From Lepas anatifera (taxonomy: Eukaryota > Arthropoda > Thecostraca > Lepadidae): a DNA stretch of 64,000 nucleotides. Position numbers and translations under genes: made by a program. The stretch lies in NCBI GenBank assembly GCA_034440635.1, contig JAOTON010000198.1, forward strand, positions 682,001 through 746,000, given 5' to 3'. Under the pieces are notes generated by a model that saw only the letters and a program-made list of their open reading frames with translations, had not been told where the DNA came from and did no database searches. Below are positions 56,630 through 64,000 of the stretch, one piece after another (the first letter of the stretch is position 1; every line of letters starts with the position of its first letter).

Positions 56630-57420
56630 ATTTTGGGTCACTGCGCCTCCTGGGTCACTGGCGCAAGACCGCGTCACCGCCCCCGGTCACTGGTGCAGGA
56701 CTGCACCACCCCGACTTGTACTGACGCACATTCCGCGGGAAAGAAGCCAGCAGAGGAATCAATGGTTCCGAAAGGGTGCCTATTGAATCAGTCCCACGCG
56801 AGGATTACACGTCTGTGGGAAAGCGGTGTGGTAACGCAGTACCTTCTGGGATCAAATGAAGCCCGGCTCAAACGGTAAAAACAAGCCCGCTTTCAAACCC
56901 CCGTTTCACGTTTCAGCCTTACCCCATGAAAGCGGAAACGGAAAGAAGTTACTTGCTGTTGCTTTCAAAGGACTCAGACACCGACGCACTCCGGTTCCGG
57001 TGAAAGGCGTATCCTTCACCACTGACAGCAATCGCCAACGCTCTCCAGCAGACTGCCCTGGCGCCCGTTCGTTCCTCGTGCCGATACGTCCACGCCTCCC
57101 GATTTATCGAAATGCTGGATACAATCGAGACCAGATTGTCTCAGAAAGACTTTGATTAACACACTAACGGAATGCGTCCAAATGCTCTCCACGTGCACGA
57201 GACCTGCAAGGCAGAGTGACCGGTAACAATGCGATTCGAACAGAGCAACAGTCCTGCAGAGCATGGCACAAAATACCTTCCGGCCTCATACTTCGTTCTT
57301 CCGAAGAGCCACCGTTTCCAGGGAAGGGCGGTAATCCAAACCAGTTAAGTCCCGCTCATCGGTTAACCGAGGCACCACTACTCATCGCGTAGTGCTGGAG
57401 TAGCGACTGAATCGACTGAG
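56630..57420. other. No supported gene
   Basis: Moderate GC, open frames up to 99 codons, no recognised domain. Confidence 0.35.
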
Positions 57421-57426
57421 GAGACA

Positions 57427-57692
57427 TAGGCGGATCCAGGATTGCCGATCGGAGGGGGCACCTTCCCGGGGGGCCATCCGGACCGGGGGGGCGCCATCCG
57501 GACCAGGGGGCGCCACTTATGACCGGCAAAAGCTATCAGGTGGGCGCCAAATCCTATCGGTGGGCGCCGACTTTCGCATCCTGGGGGGGGGTGGGAAGCG
57601 ACATTTCAGGGGGCGCCATCGACCTTTCAGGGGGCGCCGAGGGTCCATCGGGGGGATCACGTGCCCCCCTTGCCCCCCTGGATCCGCCTATG
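57427..57692 (+). mobile_element. MITE with CATAGGCGGATCCAGG TIRs
   Basis: CATAGGCGGATCCAGG (57427) and CCTGGATCCGCCTATG (57677-57692) are perfect inverse partners. The interior has repeated GGGGGCGCCA blocks (57490-57640). The copy at 20385-20607 is inverted relative to it. Very GC-rich, with no true coding sequence despite open frames on both strands. Confidence 0.85.
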
Positions 57693-57694
57693 GA

Positions 57695-58020
57695 GAAATC
57701 CATCCCGCGGCTAACAGAACTTTTAGGACAAGCCAAATACTCCAAGACACAGCTATAACCTCTAGAATACTGACGCCGAAGTTAAAATTATGTAAACAAG
57801 CCATGTCGGTTCTAGGTAGGTTCAAATCAACAATGACATGGCCAGCTGAACACTCGTCGCTCCCATAGTAAATAGAAGCGCAGTTTAGTACGTCAGAGGC
57901 GGCAGCACAAGCACTAAGACAGGATATGGTTCTCACATCCTGCCCTGAAAGGGATGCGCTGTCACGTATGATGGCGGGGAGGGGCGTTTTCTGGTACCCC
58001 GCTCCGCAGAAGGATATCAA
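57695..58020 (-). CDS. Possible coding segment, unknown
   Basis: A 110-codon minus-strand open frame adjacent to the MITE reads DVRTISCLSACAAASDVLNC, then YYGSDECSAGHVIVDLNLPR and FNFGVSILEVIAVSWSIWL. The amino-acid make-up is protein-like with a hydrophobic C-terminal part. No family is recognised. Confidence 0.2.
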
Positions 58021-58304
58021 AGAAAGTTCAGTGTCAGTAGGTCAGCGGTGAATATCGATTGCTCAGGTCAGACTCGGACCGGATCCAATTGGGTCACGGG
58101 GTCAGGGAAAACCACCAGCCCGAGGTCAATGGTACACTCTTACCGAGTCATTCCGGCTTAAATGCATTAATGTGACGTATGCATATTGCATATGTCACAA
58201 CATCCTTTACAGAGTCGTAGTCGCAATAACTAAAGGACATGTCCGTTAGATTTGGTTGAGTGAACCACCCATGTGTGTGTCTGTGAGTTACATGAGCTCA
58301 GGGG

Positions 58305-58552
58305 CGTCGCCAGGGAATTTTTACTGGGGGAAGGGACAGACCGCGGGTGGCGATGAGCAGGGGATAAGGGGGTGGGGCGATGGGAGGCGCATTTTGAACA
58401 TGCTGGCTGTCTTTAAAAAAACCAACGGTCATGCACTTCATGAACACAATGCAAAAAAAACTACGTCGAGTCCCAAAATTTTCTGGAGGGACGTCCCCCT
58501 GATTCGCAAGTTGGGATATGCATCCCCCTGCTTTTGACGCCCATGCACGATA
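58305..58552 (+). mobile_element. MITE, GGGCGTCGCCAGG...TTTGACGCCCATGC
   Basis: The left end GGGGCGTCGCCAGGGAATTT and the right end CCCCCTGCTTTTGACGCCC are imperfect inverse partners. The GAGTCCCAAAATTTTCTGG and GGGACGTCCCC blocks match 27117-27235 and 1690-1770. Confidence 0.6.
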
Positions 58553-58809
58553 TTCCGGCTCAAAACACTGTAATTTCGCTATAAATAGTTTGGTGATTGA
58601 AATGCAGCCCATTCCCCATGACCACTACATCAAATGTGGATGGAAACGCTAAATGAATGTCAGAATAGAAACATCGGCAACCATCCCGGAAACATTCGGC
58701 GGGCTACCTGCCACGATGGGCTAGTTCTGAGCTCAGAATGACGTTCAGGTCACCGCGATGAAGGAAGCCAAACTGAAAAGGGTTGATCGCAAGCGTGACA
58801 TTTTAAAAA

Positions 58810-58890
58810 TATGATTATTATTGGGTTTTAGGGCACGTCAGCTGCTGAGGCTACATGTGCCCACATTTTTTTACACCGAGCTTCATAATA
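58810..58890. repeat. Truncated SINE-like fragment
   Basis: ATGATTATTATTGGGTTTTAGGGCACGTCA resembles the tail and body end of the second SINE family (43090-43286). The rest is not alignable by eye. Confidence 0.35.
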
Positions 58891-59084
58891 AAGGCATAGC
58901 ATCTGATGCCGGGGTGCTTAGCTAACACGGCACGTGCGAACCAACAATGCAGCCCAGAGCAGGTACACTAAATGAATGAGCAGGCAGACTCCCCAGCTGA
59001 GACCACATCCGCCTACCTGCGGGTCCAGGGGAAGTGTAGTCTGTTCCTGAGGCGTTTATCCATGGCACTCACGTTACACGCTCA

Positions 59085-59160
59085 CTCCCGCCGTTGGGAG
59101 CCTCCACACACCACGCCGCACACTCCCGTCGCTGGTAGCCTCCACACACCACGCCGCCTG
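59085..59160. repeat. Two-copy direct repeat
   Basis: GGGAGCCTCCACACACCACG and GGTAGCCTCCACACACCACG lie 43 bp apart, immediately upstream of a GCC tract. Confidence 0.7.
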
Positions 59161-59186
59161 CGCCCGCGTTCTCTCACCGCTGCCGC

Positions 59187-59214
59187 CGCCGCCGCCGCCG
59201 CCGCCGCCGGCAGC
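59187..59214. repeat. (GCC)n microsatellite
   Basis: About nine GCC units. An open frame (58972-59286) reads poly-Ala here, with proline/histidine-rich flanks and no recognised domain. Confidence 0.9.
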
Positions 59215-59299
59215 GACGGCAGCACCGTTACCCTAGCGCCCGGGTCCACCAATCACGCGCTCGCCTCCAACTTCAGAGGTAAAAAATAGTGCGAGTGCT

Positions 59300-60235
59300 G
59301 GGCACTGGGTCAGGTGTCGATTGATACACACATGCAGTCTCTGCGGCAGTGGTGCACACGACTTCACTCAAACAGACATGACACAATCGCATTGTTCTCA
59401 CGGGTGAAAGTTCCGAAATGTTGACATTTCGCGTTATGTCATTCAAAGCAGCCACATGATGGAAGAATAATGAGGCCCGTGACGGCGTTTATACGTTATT
59501 CCAAGCCAGTATGTCCGTATTCTAATCCTTTCCAGGTTCACAGCGAGACAATTGCTCTGGTGATGGGCGCCATATAATCTTAAGTTTGTGCAACCGAAAC
59601 TCCAATCAACCAGCGAACGATTGTTATAGGAGAGAATATAGCCACATCGAACACAACAAACCTTCCCATCACCTCCTGGTCGTTCCCGAGCTTGTAGCAA
59701 GTTTCCAAATTAACTGGTTTTCCAGAACCCATTTCGCTACGACCCCATCGTGGGCATGCAGCAATGGAGGCTGCCTGCAAGGGAGGGTGTGGATCCTGCA
59801 ATTGTAAGTCCTGCAATTGAGAGTGGCGAAAACCAATGCGATTCACCCTCACCAGTCACAGTTCGGATTTCGAAGCCACTCTCAGTCAACTGACACAGGC
59901 CGGGAAAAATTAGTTTCCTCTTTTCGCTTTTCACTATAACGGTGCATTCTGAATGCATTCTGACGGTGCTCCAGAAACGATTCCCTCTGCCGGGCAGATA
60001 TTTCATTTTTGTATCGTCACTGACCTTTGAGGCAGGTGTGCTCGACAGGGCCGCGAACGCACCGCAGGTGACTGCGCTGGTGTGCGTGCACCGGCCTCCG
60101 CAGCCTCACCACCGGTGCGACCCCGACCCCGCCGAACAACCCGAAGAAGGCCTCGGATTCATTTTGGTATAATTTTAAATCCGTAAGAACGTTACCAGAC
60201 GCTTCATTTTGTTATCTCACAAGGCCAAAGTTATC
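59300..60235. other. No supported gene
   Basis: One exon-like GC-rich stretch at 60030-60170 (AGVLDRAANAPQVTALVC... then HHRCDPDPAEQPEEGLG) has no recognised domain or clear donor. Confidence 0.3.
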
Positions 60236-60245
60236 TTTCATTTAG

Positions 60246-60292
60246 AGTTAGGTTGGTTAGGTTGCTTGGTTAGGTTAGTTAGGTTGGTTCTA
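60246..60292. repeat. TTAGG-like interstitial tract
   Basis: Six TTAGGTT units separated by G, GC or A in about 45 bp. TTAGG is the arthropod telomere unit, and degenerate GGTTA tracts are also common microsatellites in such genomes. Confidence 0.6.
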
Positions 60293-60349
60293 AAGGATTA
60301 GATCAACGCACTGCATGGATTAAAGTGTCGCCTCGTGTGCTACGGGCAG

Positions 60350-60460
60350 CATGTAAACTCCTGAGTCATCCGGTGAGTTTACAGACTACTCACGCATTTC
60401 ACTCGCTTGCAAACTCTCTCTAGTCATCCATTAAGTTTACAAACTACTCGCGCCTCTAAG
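60350..60460. repeat. Two-copy ~55 bp direct repeat
   Basis: AAACTCCTGAGTCATCCGG with GAGTTTACAGACTACTC is repeated as AAACTCTCTCTAGTCATCC with AAGTTTACAAACTACTC. Confidence 0.65.
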
Positions 60461-60599
60461 CGTTGACCAAGAGTGGGCATTTTGCGAAGTGGCCGGAAAT
60501 TGCATTTTGGAAAAGAACAATCAGAAAATGAGCCGCGTGATATCACACCAATGCCCTCCCAGATGCGGGAGCAATGCGGCAATCATACGGGGTTGACTA

Positions 60600-60840
60600 T
60601 TGGATGATTGCATATTTTCTCTTGTAAGTCCAACAATTGCTCTACGGGACTTTGCCTCGCCCATCCACCTCGTTGCCCCGTCCGAAAATGTTCTGCTCTG
60701 TCTTTGTGACCTGATTCGTTGCCTCTGGCGAGGAATTCAGGTCAGGCGCCGGGCTAATGCCGGATTCATGCGTCACTTCCGCGGCAAGGGGTGGCATAGA
60801 CCGAATTCTCAGCGTGGCTCATGGTGGCGAGGCCTTTAAA
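60600..60840 (+). CDS. Possible exon, unknown
   Basis: The open frame includes LCDLIRCLWRGIQVRRRANA and FRGKGWHRPNSQRG. A good donor (TTTAAAG|GTGAGTGC) lies at 60840. Basic, exon-like, unrecognised. Confidence 0.2.
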
Positions 60841-60844
60841 GGTG

Positions 60845-61355
60845 AGTGCTATATTAATAATTTGTTCGTAATTGGTCATGGGAAAGTATTTTTTCAGAAA
60901 TATTGTGTTTGATCGCTATGAATAAGAAAAAGATAGGCGTGACCTTGTGAGAGTTTCGATAGATACTGGTATTCTAGGTATTTGGGAACATAGACTAGAA
61001 TACCAACAAAAGAAGTTACGTGCGTTTGGATAGAAAAGCAGCATACCCGTTGCTCTTAACAAAAGCTAGGATAAATCATGGTTATATATAATTTTAGTTA
61101 GCTAAGTTTGTGTCAAAAATGCTGCTTCTTATACTTTGAGTCCATGGCTGCAAGCTTTGACCTGGTAGTTACTTAATTATCATTTAAACAAGGCCCTCTG
61201 TGATCGATCACCTCTTCTGACACGGATTTCATAAAGAAGTTACAACTTACCTACATTTTACAGCTAACAGGCCGCTGACGAACTAAAATTTTACAGTTCC
61301 AAGTCAATTTCACAAATAAAATCTTACATTGTTAATGTAATGGAAAAATCGCTTT
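60845..61355. other. AT-rich, no gene seen
   Basis: No recognised domain or repeat. Confidence 0.45.
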
Positions 61356-61359
61356 ATTT

Positions 61360-62880
61360 CCTGGTATTTCATTGTGAGTTAGAACTTCAATTAATATATT
61401 ATGAACGGATTGACCAGGAAAAAATGAATTTATACTTTTTAGTTGTATTACAAAACCCGACAAGTTGAACGCTGTGGCTAACGGTGGAGCACACCTGTTG
61501 CCCATGCACGTACTCGAATCAAAATTCGTAGCGAGTCTTAAACTTCGACCGGCCTGCTTTTTTAAGGTACATAGACGACATTTTTGGAATATGAAACATG
61601 GAATCCAAAGTCTTCTAGAATTATACACCAAAATTAATGTGGTACATCCTAATATCGCGTTTTCATTGGACCACACAGGAATATCTGGAGCTATCCCTTC
61701 CTTGATGCACTTTTCACGGTTTACGAGGATGGCTCGTACACAACTCAACTGTACATCAAACCCATGGCGGCCCCGATCATACTTCATTTTGAGTCTGCTC
61801 ATCCTCTTCAAACTAAACAAGCCGTGCTTAACTCTAAAATAGATAGAGCTATACGAGTTTCATCGCCAAAGAAGACCTACCACCGTTGTTTAAAAAAAGT
61901 GCAAAACCTCTTCCTCAAAAACGGCTATCCACCAACAGGATCTCTGCAACAGTGAAAAATGAAATTCATGAGTTCGCCAGACGTACCAGAGGCCAAAACA
62001 ATCATTCAAACCAAAAGAAACAACAGAATATATACATTCGCTTGCCCTTCATAGATGATCAGCTCAGTAGGTCTGTAAATCAAATTGTTCGTTCGACCAG
62101 CCTAGGGATTAAAATTGCATGGTATTCGGGCCCATCACTAAAGTCTAAACTCGTTAGGTCAGCGCTTAGCCCTCCCCAATGTCCTTCTGGTAATAAGCGC
62201 TGGCACACATGCGAAACGGCTTGAGGGCAAAATGCAGCATCAAGAACGGAATTTACCAAATCTCGTGTCGTTCCTGTGCCTCCGAAATTTACATCGTTGA
62301 AAGTTCACGTCCTGTAAGGGAAAGGTTTAATGAACACCTGAGCGATGCCCGTCTTCGACGTCTAAATACACCCTTAGGAGAAAATATGATAAATTTTCAC
62401 CCAGCCATGGAACTGAAAGATACTAACGACAACTTTTCCATAAAAATTCTTACTACTACCAAGGACAACGCATGCCTCAAAATTGCTGAGGCAATCCACA
62501 TTCGAGAACTAAAACCCACTATGAACACTTGAACAGCGTAATTTACCCGTGGAAATTAATTTGATTCAGTGGTATCGCAGTTGTCGCATTAAACCTCTCC
62601 CAAAAAATAACAAAATGTATTACCATGTTCCTTGCGTTTATTTTTCAGCCCTTTAAGAGTGAAGTTTTCCGGACTGTAAACCACGTATACTGTGTCACGA
62701 TGTTGGATTTTTTGTGCTGATATTTCTGTAGCAATTCTATCACTCCAAGAAGATGGCGGAAGCCGAAACTTGTCGGGTTTTGTATTACAACTAAAAAAAG
62801 GTATATATTCATTTTTTGCTGGTCAATGCGTTCACAATATATTTATTAAAGCTCTAACTCACAATAAAATATTACCCGGT
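61360..62880 (+). mobile_element. Penelope-like element with inverted terminal unit
   Basis: A plus-strand coding remnant (61540-62532) is followed by a 3' region with GAAGATGGCGGAAGCCGAAA and CTTGTCGGGTTTTGTATTAC (62748-62795). The last 100 bp (62775-62878) recur in reverse complement at 61360-61462. Directly beyond that, the minus strand encodes MGNRCAPPLATAF (about 61510-61470), which resembles the MGxxxAPxLAN motif of Penelope-like reverse transcriptases. The structure is therefore two partial copies in opposite orientation, as known for this class. Confidence 0.7.
61540..62532 (+). pseudogene. Penelope-like RT C-terminus and GIY-YIG endonuclease
   Basis: In one frame RYIDDIF (61565-61585) is the catalytic YxDD box. 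Then come GIQSLLELYTKINVVHPNIA, TTQLYIKPMAAPIILHFESA (61760), HRCLKKVQNLFLKNGYPP, NIYIRLPFIDDQLSRSVNQI (62028-62085) and the linker. The GIY-YIG domain follows: NGIYQISCRSCASEIYIVES (62245-62305), RPVRERFNEHLSDARLRRLN and a final AEAIHIRELKP. The second motif reads IYIV, so the YIG Gly is Val (one base change). There are stops or frameshifts near 61590, 61745, 61920 and 62220. Such elements copy RNA into DNA, with the endonuclease opening the target. This copy is inactive. Confidence 0.8.
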
Positions 62881-63378
62881 GTTCTAACCAAGACGCAACG
62901 CGTCGCAAGGCGTCGCACGCCGTCGATCTGCCGCAACGACCAGGATTTTCGGTCAGGGCACAAAACGCACTGACGCAACGCGTCGCACGGCGTTGCAACG
63001 CGTCGCAGCAAAAGTTGAACAATGTCCAACTTTTGACGCCGACGGTCTGCGTCAGAAGCCGATATTCGTATTATTTGTTTTTTTTGTCATTAAATGTAAT
63101 ACATGTTTAAGAATACTAATTCAAATTGGAATTCATGCTGAAAAATCTATGGAAACTGGACATGATTACCTTTTTATCCTAAATCGTTCTTTTAATAGTT
63201 ATTGATGCCAGCTAAGTTTTGGTTGCTGGTAAACAACAGTTCGTCGCAACTTGAACTACCAGATTGCTACCACATCTGAACCTTCCCTCTGTCGGCCAAA
63301 CCCCCAAAATTACCGCTCTGCAACTGACGCCGACGGTTGGCGACCGTCGGCGACCGTTTGGTTAGAACACCGGGTAAC
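62874..63378. mobile_element. MITE with CCCGGTGTTCTAACCAA TIRs
   Basis: TTACCCGGTGTTCTAACCAA (62872) and TTTGGTTAGAACACCGGGTAA (63358-63378) are inverse ends, flanked by TTA/TAA. Subterminally both arms have CG-rich ACGCAACGCGTCGCA or CGACCGTCGGCGACCG repeats. The middle is AT-rich. It follows directly after the 3' unit of the Penelope-like element and appears inserted into it. Confidence 0.85.
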
Positions 63379-63460
63379 AGTTTAGGAGCACAACTGTTAG
63401 TTTGCAACTCAACTGTAAATTTGTTGAACATTTACAGGTGGTCAGCGCGCGTGCTCTTTA

Positions 63461-64000
63461 AAACGCGCATTGATGGGGGCGGTACCCGCCCCCCTCGGGT
63501 TTTTCGAAGATAGCAGAAAAACGGCGGCGCGCAGCGCCACCGTACTTGGCTACTCATTACATACTGGCTACACCGTACATATGGCTACACCGTATATACT
63601 ACTCATTTTTACAACTTCTGTGAAAATTTTAAGGATAGGTCATCTCAGGTCAGGTCACCAGTACAGGTCAAGTGACCTGACCTCAGAAAAAAGTTCAAGA
63701 TGGCATAAGTCAGAGCAGGGTGAACATATCCAATTGAAACTCATATCACATAATTGACCTACCGAGATCTCTAAAATATGTTCCGGTATTTTTATATCGA
63801 TGACTTAACGTCAGGTACGAGGCATGACCTCCCCATTGGAAATACATGGGAAAAATGTTTTTTACTGAATAACTCAGTAACGGATGGTGATGGAGCGTTT
63901 ATTTTAGCTACATTAGACTTGCCGTGTCTTTGCGGTTCTAATGATATGCATCTTATATAATTTGACCTTGACCTAACCTCAGGTCAAGTCAAATCCTTGA
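63461..64000 (-). mobile_element. AGGTCA-rich element, second copy (runs off the end)
   Basis: Starts AAACGCGCATTGATGGGGGC, then GGTACCCGCCCCCCTCGGG. It reads as the reverse complement of the right half of 42061-42894, including the AGCGCCACCGTACTTGGC block and the DR4 AGGTCATCTCAGGTCA (63637-63652). The other end lies beyond the window. Confidence 0.85.

Noticed and set aside
57519..57868. Glycine-rich protein over the MITE
   Set aside because: The frame lies in a GC-rich MITE with perfect terminal inverted repeats and is open on both strands.
61332..61820. Single 162-codon minus-strand gene
   Set aside because: Only its MGNRCAPPLA part looks like a real Penelope-like motif. The rest is antisense to the plus-strand reverse transcriptase with YIDD, so it was treated as two opposed element fragments.

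Overview
The window is animal nuclear DNA. One split gene with GT-AG introns sits in it; everything else recognisable is mobile-element debris and tandem repeats, with no operons or ribosome binding sites. Three things point to an arthropod, perhaps a marine crustacean: an interstitial TTAGG-like tract near 60.25 kb, a uronyl 2-O-sulfotransferase (HS2ST/UST/pipe) type gene, and a mix of P-like, mariner-like, Penelope-like, BEL/Pao and non-LTR elements. The taxonomic placement is inference.

The best host gene lies on the minus strand at about 28.8-23.8 kb. From splice sites and phase I assemble six exons: a type II membrane-anchor exon, then five exons that together carry the PAPS-binding and C-terminal cysteine/disulfide region of the HS2ST family. 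The reading frame stays open across all five junctions. The first exon with an ATG and a convincing last exon are not identified. GC-rich stretches at 23.1-23.35 kb, 45.72-45.92 kb and a few other places may be exons of unrecognised genes.

Layout: 0-5.3 kb is a 4.9 kb inverted repeat enclosing a tRNA-derived SINE and a fold-back MITE. 5.3-8.6 kb is mostly plain AT-rich DNA. 8.6-10.9 kb holds a decayed transposon protein. 11.5-14.0 kb is a 2.5 kb element with about 400 bp terminal inverted repeats. 14-18.5 kb has short tandem repeats and fold-backs. 18.6-19.6 kb is a decayed non-LTR reverse transcriptase. 21.1-22.25 kb is a 38 bp minisatellite. 23-29 kb is the sulfotransferase locus. 30-33.2 kb is a nearly full-length RT of a CR1/Jockey-like LINE placed between two pieces of another transposon protein (30.0-30.4 and 35.9-36.3 kb). 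33.8-34.4 kb is a Penelope-like fragment. 37.2-37.6 kb is a mariner-like fragment. 38.4-40.55 kb is a THAP/P-element-like pseudogene. 42.06-42.89 kb is an AGGTCA-rich element. 45.15-45.36 kb is a BEL/Pao tail. 48.6-49.5 kb is a 44 bp tandem array. 50.15-55.15 kb is a 5 kb DNA transposon with about 630 bp terminal inverted repeats and a largely intact transposase. 61.4-62.9 kb is a Penelope-like element with a GIY-YIG domain, next to a MITE. A second copy of the AGGTCA-rich element runs off the right end.

The most interesting pattern is that two unrelated transposon groups both carry nuclear-receptor-like half-site arrangements (AGGTCA spaced as DR4 or DR1, and TCAAGGTCA) in their terminal sequences, conserved between both arms or between copies. 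Several otherwise good reading frames are broken by single-base differences, some in homopolymer runs, so part of the apparent decay could be assembly error.
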